Shown here: piece by piece, positions 42,699 through 53,099 of the stretch
Layout: every line of letters begins with the position of its first letter
How positions within the stretch are numbered: the first letter of the stretch is position 1
Assembly (NCBI GenBank): GCA_028865235.1
Contig: CP114561.1
Span: 950,001 to 1,014,000, forward strand
DNA length: 64,000 nucleotides
Reading direction: 5' to 3'
Source of the DNA: Candidatus Manganitrophus sp.
GTDB lineage: Bacteria; Nitrospirota; Nitrospiria; SBBL01; Manganitrophaceae
Program-made: the position numbers and the translations under genes
The notes under the pieces: generated by a model
The model's database searches: none
The model's input: only the letters and a program-made list of their open reading frames with translations
What the model was told of the DNA's origin: nothing

Positions 42699-43265
42699 CT
42701 AAAACAATGAAGACTGTCCCTGAGAAGAAGGGGGGTAAATGATCCTCTTCCCCTCCACTTTGGCAAAAGAGGTGATGCTGTGCGGCTTCACCCCGGTTGA
42801 TGAGAGGATGTGGCACACTGAAAGACCTCTCACCGAGAGCGCATCGGAGAGAAGCATCCGGTGGCACCGCCACGGGACCGCCTCGGCGCACATCAGTGCG
42901 GTTCGCCTCCCCCGCATCTCCGAAAGCAAGGATTCGAGCGCCTTCTCGAAACCCTCCGTTTGCATATAGTCGGCATACCCTCGAAAGCTGGCATTCCGCC
43001 AGCCCCGATTTGGAGAATGGGGATCGTTGCTCTTGCGAAGGCCGCCGAGCGCAGGGTAATGACGATATTCCATGCCGTGTTTCGGCAGCAGAGAGGAGAG
43101 GTGTTCCTTATTAAAATGGGGAACGCGGCGAGATTTCGGCACCGTACGAACATCCACCAAGCACGCGACCCGATAATGCGTCAGCAGCGCAAGCCATTCT
43201 TCTTCCGTCCGGGTCGAGTGTCCGATGGTGTAGAATTCCTCGGACGCGTTCCGATTTACATGCAT
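42699..43265 (-). CDS. DUF488 family protein
   Basis: A 188-residue cytoplasmic protein. It opens with FYTIGHSTRTEEEWLALL, then VDVRTVPKSRRVPHFN, YPALGGLR, and LMCAEAVPWRCHRMLL, the conserved Cys/His block of DUF488. The biochemical role of the family is unknown. The frame is intact. The upstream broken methyltransferase gene (44181-43285) is on the same strand with a gap of about 19 bases, so they may form a small operon. Confidence 0.88.
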   Translation of the reverse strand: MHVNRNASEEFYTIGHSTRTEEEWLALLTHYRVACLVDVRTVPKSRRVPHFNKEHLSSLLPKHGMEYRHYPALGGLRKSNDPHSPNRGWRNASFRGYADYMQTEGFEKALESLLSEMRGRRTALMCAEAVPWRCHRMLLSDALSVRGLSVCHILSSTGVKPHSITSFAKVEGKRIIYPPSSQGQSSLF

Positions 43266-43284
43266 ATCATCCCTTCTGCTTGCG

Positions 43285-44181
43285 TCATCTGGATTTCACC
43301 AAAAGCCATCCATATCGACTTTTCTTATACGGCGAAAAAACGCTCGTGATCTCTCCGACGGCGTCGCCGGTCAACCCTTCCTTTTCTAAGAGGAGCTGCT
43401 GGACACCGGCCTCTTCTTTCCCCTGATTGAGAATAAAGAGGACCCCGCCCGGCTCCAGGAGCGACCAAGCCCGGCGGAGGAGCGCCTGCGGCTGAAAAAA
43501 CCGGTCCGGGAGACGGCCGGCGCGCAGGGAACCGGGCGTGACAAAGGGGGAGAAACCAAGTAACGCAGGCATACGCTCCGGTGAGATCGAGGAGAGAGCC
43601 CGGGAGGTAGCGGCAACCTTCCCAGATCGGGAGCATATATTCGGCATGGGCGCGGCGCGTGGCGAGGGTCCAGTAACGCCGATGGGCATCGAGTTCGACC
43701 CCGTCCCAAGGAATCGCCGACCAACTCGTCAAGGCGGGAAGATAGCTCCAATTTCCGGCGCCGATATCGAGGCCGCGGCCCGAACGTGGGAGACGGAGGA
43801 TCGCGCGATCGCAGATATCGAGGATATAGAGGTTGAGGAGCGCCTCCTCCTCGGTGCAAACACGGCCCCAGGCGCCGAGAGGATACTGAGCGGCGAGCGC
43901 GCGGTAGCGCGTCGATTGAACCGATGAGAATTTTTCTCGATCGCGCCGAGATCCCCGACGGGGCGTTTGATCACCGGCGCCGAAATGGTCAGAAGGTTTT
44001 GCAAGCGCCAGTCGAATTCGCGGCGCCAATCGAAAAGGGTCATCGGCGATTTCCGATATCGGCTCAGATCCTCAAGAGGCGAGAGATCGAGGGGGAAGTG
44101 TACTTCAGGACACGGCGGAAGTAAAGATCCGGAGGACCCGTTCGGGCCGATCGGATCGGTCTCCGCGACAGATCCCCCCAA
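43285..44181 (-). CDS. Putative SAM-dependent methyltransferase-like protein (two frameshifts)
   Basis: About 298 residues after repair. The nucleotide-binding loop GLDIGAGNWSYLPAL (motif I) and a later LLEPGGVLFILNQG strand suggest a class I methyltransferase fold. The substrate is unknown. Frames change at T5 43931-43935 and G5 43546-43550 (plus-strand numbering). The rejoined parts are the N-terminal MTLFDWRREFDWRLQNLL, the middle with motif I, and an ending SPYKKSRYGWLLVKSR. The start is uncertain: a TTG at 44181 gives the longest reading, an internal ATG before TLFDWRR a shorter one. Confidence 0.6.
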
Positions 44182-44240
44182 GGGATCATCCGCGCTTCGT
44201 CCGGCCTCCGGACGGGAAAAGTTATGCTATATTTGAATTG

Positions 44241-44999
44241 ATGGACGTAAAAGATTGGGACAAAATTGCAGACCGGTATGAGCAGGAGATCATCTCTCCT
44301 TTTCAAGAAGGGGTCATCAACCCCCTCTTCGACGAGATCCTCTCCCTTCCGAACAAAGAAGAAAAAACGGCCGCCGACCTCGGCTGCGGCACCGGGCCCC
44401 TCCTTCCCTTTTTATCGGACCACTTCAAGCAGGTAACCGCGATCGATTTCTCACCACGGATGATCCGGACCGCCAAGCGGCGCGTCCACGCCCAAAATAT
44501 TTCTTTCTGCCGCTCCTCCCTCACCGATCTCTCCCGTTTCTACAATCAGTTCGACGTCGCCGTCGCGGTCAACTCGATCCTCTTCCCCTCCTCACGAAGC
44601 ATCGATACGATCCTCTCGGAGATCCATCGAACCTTGACGCCGGAAGGGTCCCTGATGGCGATCTTTCCGTCGATGGAGGTGATCCTTTATCAAGGGGCGC
44701 TGATCTTCGACCGCGAGATCGAGAAGATCGGGGATGAAGAGAAAGCGCTCTGGGCCACCAAGCGGATTCTGGAGCGCCGGAAGTTCGATTTCATCAGCGG
44801 GATCTACGACGACGACGGCCAGCGACAGAAGTTTTTCTACGCCTTCGAGATCAAACACCGCTTGAAGAAAGCGGGCTTCAAAAACATCCGGATCAAGAAG
44901 GTCCTCTATCCCTGGGACGGCCAAATCGGCAGCTTCGAGCCCTTCGATGACCAGCCCCGTCTCTGGGATTGGTTCATCACCGCCAAACCCCAAAAATAA
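44241..44999 (+). CDS. Class I SAM-dependent methyltransferase
   Basis: A 252-residue cytoplasmic enzyme. Motif I is AADLGCGTGPLLPFL (about 45-60), the acidic end of beta-2 is TAIDFSPRMI, and IHRTLTPEGSLMAIFP is the post-motif strand. The C-terminal part has a lid region rich in charged residues and ends WFITAKPQK. No marker for the methyl acceptor is seen. The ATG at 44241 is chosen over a TTG three bases earlier. It is divergent from the preceding methyltransferase-like gene. Confidence 0.88.
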   Translation: MDVKDWDKIADRYEQEIISPFQEGVINPLFDEILSLPNKEEKTAADLGCGTGPLLPFLSDHFKQVTAIDFSPRMIRTAKRRVHAQNISFCRSSLTDLSRFYNQFDVAVAVNSILFPSSRSIDTILSEIHRTLTPEGSLMAIFPSMEVILYQGALIFDREIEKIGDEEKALWATKRILERRKFDFISGIYDDDGQRQKFFYAFEIKHRLKKAGFKNIRIKKVLYPWDGQIGSFEPFDDQPRLWDWFITAKPQK

Positions 45000-45099
45000 C
45001 CCACATCCGTATTCTCTTCATTCTTGGCTATTTCTTCAGGTTGCAATCCAAGGTCGCTTCTTTTAAAATGGCCTTCAATATGGTTTGAAGGAGGCGGTT

Positions 45100-45765
45100 A
45101 TGTTTACCCAACATCTCAAAAAGCTCGCCCAGCCGATTTGGGACGCGCAATTGAAGCATCCGTTCGTCGAGGCTCTCGGCGACGGAACGCTCCCGGAGAA
45201 AAAATTTCGGTTCTACATCATCCAGGATTCCCTCTTCCTCTTCGAGCTGGCGAAGATCTTCTCCGCCGCGGCTCAGAAGAGCGCCGACATCGACACAATG
45301 CAGAAATTCACCCAGCTGGCCGCCGACACAATCCAGGTGGAGCGGGGGCTCCACAAAGAATACGGCCGGCAATGGAAGATGACCGAGGCGGAGATGGCCG
45401 CCCTTCCGATGGCCCCGACGAACTACGCTTATACTCGCCACATGCTTCAGGTCGCCGCGACCGGCACCTTGGCCGAGACGACGGCCGTCGCCCTCCCCTG
45501 CGCCTGGATTTATGTGGAGGTCGGCCGCCGTCTGACGGAAAAGGGGGCCCCTCCCGAAACACATCCTTATAAAAACTGGCTCGCCCTCTACTCCTCGCCC
45601 GAATTCGCCGAGGTCGCCCGTTGGATGTGCGAGAAGGTCGATTTATGGGCGAAAGGGGCCGGCGCCGACGAGAAACTCCGGATGGAGAGCCACTTCATCC
45701 TCAGCTCCCGCTACGAATGGATGTTCTGGGAGATGGCCTGGAGGGAAGAGCGATGGCCGGTATAG
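45100..45765 (+). CDS. tenA: TenA/PqqC-family protein, probable aminopyrimidine aminohydrolase
   Basis: A 221-residue all-helical protein of the TenA (thiaminase II) family, which salvages the pyrimidine moiety of degraded thiamine. Visible are FRFYIIQDSLFLFELAKIF, PTNYAYTRHML, LPCAWIYVEVG and a C-terminal SRYEWMFWEMAW. The start at 45100 has GGAGG seven bases upstream. Its last 13 bases overlap thiD, and the linkage to thiD supports the thiamine role. No TPP-riboswitch motif was found upstream. PqqC-type enzymes share the fold but are less likely here. Confidence 0.85.
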   Translation: MFTQHLKKLAQPIWDAQLKHPFVEALGDGTLPEKKFRFYIIQDSLFLFELAKIFSAAAQKSADIDTMQKFTQLAADTIQVERGLHKEYGRQWKMTEAEMAALPMAPTNYAYTRHMLQVAATGTLAETTAVALPCAWIYVEVGRRLTEKGAPPETHPYKNWLALYSSPEFAEVARWMCEKVDLWAKGAGADEKLRMESHFILSSRYEWMFWEMAWREERWPV

Positions 45766-46604
45766 AGACCGCCGCGCCGTCAGACGGGACGCGGTCGCGC
45801 CCGACGATCGCGCAGGTCTTGACGATCGCCGGCTCCGATTCCGGCGGCGGCGCCGGCATTCAGGCCGACATCAAGGCGATCCAAGCCAACGGCGCTTTCG
45901 CCCTCTCGGTATTGACATCGATCACCGCTCAAAATACCAAAACGGTCGTCACCGCGTTCGACCTTCCCCTTCGGGTGATCGAGGCGCAGATCCGGGCGGT
46001 CTTCGACGATTTCACGATCTCCGCGGTCAAAACCGGCATGCTCTCTTCCAAGGGAATCGTCAAACGGGTCGCCCAGCTCGTCAAAGAAATGCAGGTTCAA
46101 AATCTGATCGTCGACCCGGTGATGGTTTCCAAAAGCGGCTATCCTCTCCTCAAGCCGGAGGCGATTGCGATGATGAAGAGCGAGCTGTTCCCTCTGGCGG
46201 CGCTGGTCACGCCGAATATCTACGAAGCAGAGCTCTTGACCGGGATCAAGATCCGGACCGTGGCCGAGGCGGAAGAGGCCGCGCGAAAGATCCACCTCCT
46301 CGGCGGCCGCGCCGTCTTGGTCAAGGGAGGGCACCTATTGGAAGAGCGGGGGTGCGATCTCCTTTTTGACGGCAAAGAGATCACCTTTTTCCGGTCCGAC
46401 TTCATCGAATCGCAGAACACGCACGGCACCGGCTGCACCTACTCCGCCGCCATCGCCGCTCAGATCGCCTCCGGAAAAACGTTGAAGCAAGCGGTCCAAG
46501 AAGCCAAGACTTATGTGACCGAGGCGATCCGTCACGGCCTCTCCATCGGCCACGGACACGGCCCGACCGACCACTTCTACTTTCTCCCCTCGCGAAAGAG
46601 ATGA
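45753..46604 (+). CDS. thiD: Hydroxymethylpyrimidine/phosphomethylpyrimidine kinase
   Basis: ThiD phosphorylates HMP and HMP-P for thiamine synthesis. 283 residues, ribokinase-like: LTIAGSDSGGGAGIQADIK near 23-41, VDPVMVSKSG, ALVTPNIYEAELLTG and the anion hole/catalytic Asp motif NTHGTGCTYSAAIAA. The ATG at 45753 lies within the end of tenA with GGAAGAG upstream. A 17-residue lead before the conserved start is a bit long but in frame. The stop overlaps the next start as ATGA. Confidence 0.93.
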   Translation: MAGIETAAPSDGTRSRPTIAQVLTIAGSDSGGGAGIQADIKAIQANGAFALSVLTSITAQNTKTVVTAFDLPLRVIEAQIRAVFDDFTISAVKTGMLSSKGIVKRVAQLVKEMQVQNLIVDPVMVSKSGYPLLKPEAIAMMKSELFPLAALVTPNIYEAELLTGIKIRTVAEAEEAARKIHLLGGRAVLVKGGHLLEERGCDLLFDGKEITFFRSDFIESQNTHGTGCTYSAAIAAQIASGKTLKQAVQEAKTYVTEAIRHGLSIGHGHGPTDHFYFLPSRKR

Positions 46605-47397
46605 ACCGCCTTCTCGACCGGTTCGACCATTTTCTGATCGATCTCGACGGCGTCGTCTACCTCGGCGATCAGCCGACCCTCTGCGCCGCGGAGACGTTCA
46701 CCGCTTTAAACGACGCGGGAAAACGCCGTCTCTTCATCACCAACGATCCCCGCCACACCGCCCAGGGATATGCAACGAAGCTGGCCCGCCTCGGCATCCC
46801 CGCCGACCCGGCGGAGTTCCTCACCTCCGGACGCGCCGCTGCCCTCTACCTCCAGAGGGAAGGAAAAACCGGCCGGCCGATTTTCGTCGTCGGAAGCGAT
46901 GGGCTCCGCTCAGAGATCGAGGCGGTCGGGGGACATGTCTTGAAAGGGAATGAGGGGGTGACGGCGGAGATCGTCGTCGTTGGGGGACATGAGCACTTTT
47001 CATATCAGGAGCTGAAGATCGCGACCCTTGCGATCCAGCGGGGGGCGGCCTTTATTGCGACGAACCGGGATGCCAACTTTCCGATGCCCGACGGTCTCTG
47101 GCCCGGGACCGGCCCGATCGTCGCCGCCATCGAGGTGGCGACCGGGATCACACCGGTTGTGGTCGGAAAACCCGAAAAGTTAATCTTCGAGATCGCGCTC
47201 GATCTCTTCCCCCCGGCGGCCGCTGCGCCATCGTCGGCGACCGGCTCGACTCCGACATCCTCGGCGGGCAGCGGGCGGGGCTCGCCACGATCCTGGTCCT
47301 CTCCGGCTGCACAACGGCGGCGATGGCCGAGCGGGGCCCGATCCGTCCCGATTACGTTATCGAAAACTTCTCCCGCTTGACCACGCCTCTTTCTTGA
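46601..47397 (+). CDS. HAD-IIA (NagD-like) phosphatase (one frameshift)
   Basis: About 265 residues. The HAD motif I is FLIDLDGVVYLGDQP, motif II is FITNDP, and the Lys of motif III is in VVGKPEKLIFEIAL. Beyond the C6 run 47209-47214 the frame changes, and the conserved motif IV GDRLDSDILGGQRAGL appears in the other frame, ending with a TGA at 47395-47397. ATGA overlap with thiD suggests that it serves the same pathway, perhaps as a phosphatase on thiamine or pyrimidine phosphates (inference). NagD-type nucleotidase or phosphoglycolate activities are alternatives. Confidence 0.85.
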
Positions 47398-47848
47398 TTC
47401 GAAAGAGATCGAGATTGACCAGCGGACCCTTCGAAGAAAGCCGCCCCTGAATCCGCGCCTCCCGCTTTAAGCCGACCTTCTCGAGAACGCGGATCGACGC
47501 GATATTGTTCGGGAGCGATTTGGCCTCCACGATCGCCAGGCCCATCCCCTCGAAGCCGAAATCGACGACGGCCCGGCAGGCCTCGGTCATATAGCCGCGG
47601 CCGGTATGGATGTTCATCAGAATAAATCCGACCTCCGCCAGACGCGTCTCACGGTCCCATCCGATATAGCCGATCGTCCCGATCGGCTCTTCGCTCTCTT
47701 TCAGATAGATCTTCCAGTTGCTGGGAAGACCGGGCAATGCTTGCGCGGCGGCGTCTCGGCCGTCCGAAACGAAAACCGGTTGAACCGCATCGTCCGGGCC
47801 GGCAAGAGAGAGCCGTTCCGTTTTCAGAACAGGGGGGGTCCAGGGCAT
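47357..47848 (-). CDS. GNAT acetyltransferase, RimJ/RimL-like
   Basis: A 163-residue N-acetyltransferase: LKTERLSL at the start, EEPIGTIGYIGWDRETRLAEVGFIL in the central strands, TGRGYMTEACRAVVDFGF as the acetyl-CoA loop, and NIASIRVLEKVGLKREA, the hallmark of RimL-like enzymes. The start at 47848 is preferred because GTGAGGA lies just upstream. The substrate is likely a protein N-terminus or an amine. Its 3' end overlaps the convergent HAD gene by about 40 bases. Confidence 0.87.
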   Translation of the reverse strand: MPWTPPVLKTERLSLAGPDDAVQPVFVSDGRDAAAQALPGLPSNWKIYLKESEEPIGTIGYIGWDRETRLAEVGFILMNIHTGRGYMTEACRAVVDFGFEGMGLAIVEAKSLPNNIASIRVLEKVGLKREARIQGRLSSKGPLVNLDLFRIKKEAWSSGRSFR

Positions 47849-47998
47849 CGGGTCCTCACGAATAGAATAAAGGGAGCATGCCGGCGCCATTGTTCCATAC
47901 TTCTTCCGTCTAAACAAGAGGGAACGGTTCCCGTAAGGCGTTCCCCCCCATTGTAGTCCCTCTGTCGCTATGTTAATAATGATTTATATGGATAGGTG

Positions 47999-50213
47999 AT
48001 GCGAGAGAACGAAAAAGAAAAAGAACAGAACCGCGATGAACCCAAAGGAGCGCTACGACGGCTCGCCGAGATCCAATCGATCGCCGAGACGACCCTTTCC
48101 AACCTCAGCCTCGACCATTTCCTCAATAATTTAGTCGGTCGGGTCCAGCAAATTTTTATGGCCGACACGGTCGCGATCCTCTTGCTCGATGAAGAGAGCC
48201 AAACGCTCGCGGTCCGGGCCGCCTATGGATTGGAAGAAGAGGTGGATCGGGTCCGGATTCCGGTTGGACGGGGGTGGCCGGACGGATCTTATCGGAGCGG
48301 AGATCACTCATTATTGACGATCTCTCGAAGGTCGAGGTCGCAAGCCCCATCCTCCGGAAAAAGGGGTTCGCTCCCTCCTGGGAGCGCCGCTTCGGGTCCA
48401 AGACCATCTCATGGGGGTGATTCACGTCGGATGTTTCCGCCCACGGCGATTTGGCGAGGAAGAGCGGCGTCTGCTCGAGCTGATCGCCGAGCAGGTCGGG
48501 CTCGCCACGGAACATGCGCGGCTTTACGAGGCCGAGTGGCACTCCCGCGCCGGCGCGCAGGCCGCCGAGCGGCGCTACCGGGCGCTGGTCGACGGCCTCG
48601 ATCATAGCATCGTCTGGGAGGCGGACGCGGCGGCAAACCGTTTTTTCTTTGTCAGCTCCCGCGCGGAGATGATTCTCGGATACCCCGTGGAACAATGGTT
48701 GACCGAGCCCCGGTTTTGGGAAGCCCATCTTCATCCGGCCGATCGGGAAAATGTCCTGAAGGAATTCCAGAAGCTGGTTTCCGAAGGGAAAGACCGGCGG
48801 TTCGACCATCGCATGATCGCCGCCGACGGCCGCGCCGTCTGGCTTCACACCGGAATGAGCCTCAGCGGCGTGACCGAGACGGGAACATTCATCCACGGCA
48901 TCTCGATGGACATCACGCCGCTCAAGCAGGTGGAGGAGGAGACCCGAGCGCGGGAGGCCCAACAGGGGGCGGTCGCGGCGCTGGGGCAGCGCGCCTTGGA
49001 AGGGACCGATGTCGCGACGCTGATGAATCAAGCGGTCGCCCTGGTCGCTCGATGCCTGGAAGTCGAATACACTAAAATTTTAGAGCTTCTTCCCGACGGG
49101 AAGCGCCTTCTTCTGCGGGCCGGCGTCGGATGGGAGGAGGATTCGGTCGGGCGCGCGACGGTGGACACCCGGCCCGACTCTCAAGCCGGTTATACCCTCC
49201 TCTCCAAAACGCCGGTGATCACCGAGGATCTCCGGACGGAGAGACGGTTTACCGGCGCGGCGCTTTTGGACGCGCATCAAGTCATCAGCGGGATGACGGT
49301 GCTGATTCAGGGACGCGATCGGCCGTTCGGCGTGTTGGGAGCGCACACGATAAAACGGCGCGCTTTTAACGAAGAGGATATTCACTTTCTCCAAGCGGTT
49401 GCCAACGTATTGACAAACGCGATCGAGCGCAAACAGATCGAAGAGACGCTCCGTCAGAAAACGACGGAGGCGGAGGAGGCCAATCGTCTGAAATCGGAGC
49501 TCGTCTCCATCGTCTCCCATGAGTTGAGAACACCGCTCAACGCAATCATCGGCTATAGTTCGCTGTTGAAAGATCCCCGTTTCCAGAAGGACCCCGCAAA
49601 GATGAAAGAGATGCAGGAACGGATCTATGAAAATTCGAGGACCCTTCTCGAGCTCATCAACCGGATTCTTGATGTCAGCAAGATCGAAGCGGGACAGCGC
49701 GATCTCTCGCTTGAACTGGAGCCGGTCTCCGTTTCCGATGCCGCTCGTCGGACCGTGAACAACCTCAAACCGATGGGGGATCAAAAGGGATTGAGTATGG
49801 AATTCATCGATGACGCTTCGGCGCCGACGATTCAATCCGATCCCGCGAAGCTCAAGCAGATCCTCACCAACTTGATCTCCAACGCAATCAAGTACACCGA
49901 GCAAGGCTCGGTGGCCGTGCGCATTCGCCATCTGCCCGAAGAAAAGAAGGTCTGCGTGGAGGTCAGCGACACCGGGAGGGGGATTGCCGAGGAGGATCTC
50001 CCTCACCTCTTCGAGCCCTATTATCACGTCGTGGCGACAGAGTCCGCCCCCCAAAAAGGGACCGGGCTCGGCTTATCGATCGTCAAGAGATTGGCCGAAG
50101 CGCTGGGGGGAACGGTCGATGTCGCGAGCCAGGTCGGAAGCGGCTCCATCTTCACCGTCCGATTGCCCTATCAGATCCCGAAGAAAGAGGAATCCTCCTC
50201 GCAAGAAGAGTGA
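47999..50213 (+). CDS. Cytoplasmic sensor histidine kinase GAF-PAS-GAF (two frameshifts)
   Basis: About 737 residues. Order: GAF (about 25-170), PAS/PAC (about 195-310), second GAF (about 330-480), HisKA with VSIVSHELRTPLNAIIGY, HATPase with LTNLISNAIKYTEQG and GTGLGLSIVKRL. No membrane helix is present, so it senses internal signals. Frames change at G5 48270-48274 and at the A5/G4 run 48358-48366; repaired, the first GAF reads VAGRILSERRSLIIDDLSKV then VRSLLGAPLRVQDHLMGVIH. GTG/ATG starts lie together at 47996/47999. It faces a convergent MASE1 kinase. Confidence 0.85.
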
Positions 50214-50224
50214 AGCCTCACACA

Positions 50225-52311
50225 TCACCCATTGAACCGGTAGGGCAAATAGAGGGTGAAGGTCGATCCTTTTCCCCGCTCGCTGGTCGCCCGAATCTCC
50301 CCCTTCAACAGATCCACCAGCTCCTTTACAATCGCCAGCCCCAAACCGGTCCCCCCGAATTCCCGCGTCAACGTTCCATCGACCTGATGGAACGCCTCGA
50401 AGATTTTCGGGAGCTCCTCCTCCGGGATGCCGATGCCGGTATCATGCACCGCAATCTCCACCCCTCCTCGTTCAGGACGATCCTTCAACATGATTCGAAC
50501 CTCCCCCTCCTCGGTAAATTTGATCGCATTTGAGAGAAGATTCGAGAAAACCTGTTTGATCCGGTTGGGATCGGACTCAATGGTCGGGATACGCTCTGAG
50601 AGATTCAGGCGGGTCGCCAACGATTTCTTCTCGACCAGCGGTTTCAATCCCTCCAACACATCTTCCAGCAGAGGGACCATCTCCACCGGTTGCAGCTCCA
50701 GCGCCAGCTTCCCCGACTCGATCTTGGAAAAGTCCAACAGATTGTTGATTAAATTGAGCAGTTCATCGGAGTTTCTCAGCACCCTCTCCAACGGCATTTT
50801 TTGATTCTCTTGAAGCGGACCGTACGTCTCCCCCAGAAGGAGATGCGCAAATCCGATAATGCTGTTGAGGGGGGTGCGCAGCTCGTGCGAAACATTCGAG
50901 AGAAGCTGCGACTTCAGCCGGCTCGCCTCCTGCGCTTCCATTGTTCTCGCCTTCAACTCCTCCTCCCCCTGCTTGCGCTCCGTAATGTCGAGAACCGTTC
51001 CGATAAATCGCGCGGCCCGGCCCGCTTCGTCATAGAAGACCTGCCCGCGCGCCGCCAGCCAATGCGGCACGCCGTCTTCAAGCGGCACCGTACGGTACTC
51101 GATCTTGTAATTTCCGCCGCTGGCCGGATCGAGCAGGCGCTCGACCGTCTCGTCCACCCGCTCCCGGTCCTCCGCATGAACACGATCCAGGAAAAGGGAA
51201 TAGTTCACTTCCCCTTCCGGCGGAAGGCCGAAGATCGCCTTGCATCGGGCAGACCACCGCAAGGCGCCGGTGATCGGGTTAAAATCCCAGGTTCCCAGTC
51301 CCGTCGCCTCGACCGCCAATCGCAATCGATCCTCGCTTTCGCGCAGCGCTTCTTCCGCTTGTCTCTCCTCTGAAATGATCGCGGCGAGCGACAAGGCCAT
51401 CACTGTCATCGTCCCCGTAAACGCCTGCAGCAGGAGGAGCGATTCATTGGGGTCGCCCGTAAAGAAGGGGCCGAATCCGCGAAGCGTTCCAACGGTGGTG
51501 ACCCCCGACATCATGAAGGAGGCGGTCATCGTCCCACGCCGCCCGAGCCGGAATGCGGCCCAGAGGAGGATCGGGAGCGTCAAATATTCAAGCGGGTAAT
51601 TCTTCGTCTTGAAGGGAAGCCATCCGCCGAAGACGATCTGGCAGACAAGAAAAACAAGGACGAGCACAAGGAGAAACTCAAAAGAGCGTCGCCATGTGAA
51701 ACCCTTCAGACCCTTTCCGGCCCAGAGGAGGATCAGCGGCGCCACGATCAGATCGCTGACCATATCGCCGAGCCACCAGGTCAGCCAGACCGGTCCATAT
51801 TGATCCAGGGAGGCAAAGCCTCCCAAGGTCAAGCTGGTGACGCCGAAGGTCGCGCTGAGGGTCGTGCTGAAGAAAGCGGCAAGAAGAACATACTTGAAAA
51901 CATCTTGCGGCCGGTCGAATGCATGGCGGCCGTTGGCGAACCGCTGAACCAGCCAGGCGCCGACCAGCGCCTCAAGCGTATTGCCAGCCGCGATGCCGAG
52001 CGACGTGGCAACCGACCCCGCCGTCGTCACATTCGCCAGAAAGGCCCCGAGGAAGATCCCCGGCCAGACGCGGTATCCGAAGAGCAGAACGGCGGCCAGC
52101 GCAATCCCCGCGGGGGCCAAACCGCCGACGCGTTCTCATGGAGAAAAGCCAACATCAAGCCGAGCTTGCCGGCGACGAAATAGACGGCGGCGAGCCCCAG
52201 GCTCATCGCTGCATTTGAAAGGGAGATCCTCATCTTATCGGTCGTTCCAGGCCGCTGATTCGGAAGCCCGAGCGGAGAAGCGGCCGATTGTAATATCGCG
52301 CGTTGCTCCAT
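50225..52311 (-). CDS. MASE1-PAS sensor histidine kinase (one frameshift)
   Basis: About 695 residues. An N-terminal MASE1 membrane domain has about eight to ten helices (about 35-320), beginning SLGLAAVYFVAGKLGL and HENASAVWPPAGIALAAVL. A PAS/PAC domain follows (about 335-455), then HisKA with LSNVSHELRTPLNSIIGF and HATPase with FSNLLSNAIKFTEEG and GGTGLGLAIVKEL. It has no receiver or output domain. The frame breaks at the G5 run 52112-52116, where one extra base joins WPP to AGIALAAV. The start may be 52311 or an ATG at 52233. It is convergent with the GAF kinase, with only 11 bases between stops. Confidence 0.87.
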
Positions 52312-52657
52312 GTGAACACTTCATCCCCTCATTATAAGGCCGGAATGACGGTATGGATAGAGGCCGAAAGCGGCCAGTGAGGCCGATTACAGAAATCCTC
52401 CTCCGATCGGGATCAGGCCGTCGCCTCCGATCTTCAAGAATAATCATTTAAATTCCGGAAAGCAATAGCACTTGCAGGAACATCCGGCCAGGAAACAAAC
52501 ATATCTCGCGCCATGATGAATCCGGAAGAAACAAGCCAAGGCCGCGCGGCAGCCCCGTCATACGGAAGGAGATCATCATGCCGGCTAATTGTCTCCTCCC
52601 TCCCCATCCCCCTACAATGAGGGAATAAATCTGAGCCGTTAGGGATGATCTGAAACA
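52312..52657. other. Divergent region upstream of the nuo operon
   Basis: About 345 bases between the divergent MASE1 kinase and nuoA. It contains the promoter-like pair at 52589-52618. Minus-strand ORFs in it have no recognisable family and overlap the promoter. I see no other structure. Confidence 0.5.
52589..52618 (+). promoter_or_regulatory. Possible promoter of the nuo operon
   Basis: TTGTCT (52589-52594) and TACAAT (52613-52618) with an 18-base spacer, about 40 bases upstream of the nuoA start. The -10 box agrees at five of six positions and the -35 box at four. Confidence 0.4.
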
Positions 52658-53034
52658 ATGACTCTTTGGCCGTTGGGCGCTTATTTCCTCCTCGTTGTCT
52701 TCCTGGTCGCCGGGATGCTTCTCATTTCCCATCTCTTGGGAGAGCGGCATCGCGACCTCGCCACCGACATTCCCTACGAATCGGGAATCGTTTCGACCGG
52801 TTCGGCAGAGGCTGCGTTTCTCGGCGCAGTTCTATCTGATGGCGATGCTTTTTGTGATCTTCGATCTGGAGGCGGTCTTCATCTTCGCCTGGGCCGTCGC
52901 GTTCCGCGAACTGGGCTGGGCCGGTTACATTGGAGAAATCGCCGTCTTCATCGGCATCCTGGTCGCGGCGCTGATCTAGCCTGGCGCGGCTGGGCGCCCT
53001 CGATTGGGGATCGCCCGAAAGGTACTCACGTTAG
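52658..53034 (+). CDS. nuoA: NADH-quinone oxidoreductase subunit A (two frameshifts)
   Basis: About 125 residues, three helices. Conserved landmarks are [37 protein letters not shown] with the acidic residues of the membrane helix, and [16 protein letters not shown]. Frames change near 52,815 (inside the SAEA-RFSAQFY junction) and near 52,977, after which [17 protein letters not shown] ends at a TAG at 53032. It is the first gene of the complex I operon and contributes to the quinone channel region. Confidence 0.88.
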
Positions 53035-53048
53035 AGTAAGGAGCAACG

Positions 53049-53099
53049 ATGGCCTGGTGGTCCCGCAAACCTGATTCGAAAGAAACAAATCACATATGA
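53049..53099 (+). CDS. Mini-ORF or detached N-terminus of nuoB
   Basis: Sixteen codons beginning [11 protein letters not shown] with AAGGAG six bases upstream, ending in a TGA that overlaps the nuoB ATG. Given how many frameshifts lie in this operon, it may simply be the true N-terminus of NuoB separated by one wrong base. Otherwise it is a coupled leader peptide. Confidence 0.35.
   Translation: MAWWSRKPDSKETNHI

Noticed and set aside
45000..45099. TPP riboswitch before tenA-thiD
   Set aside because: The thi-box core motifs were not found in the 100-base spacer.
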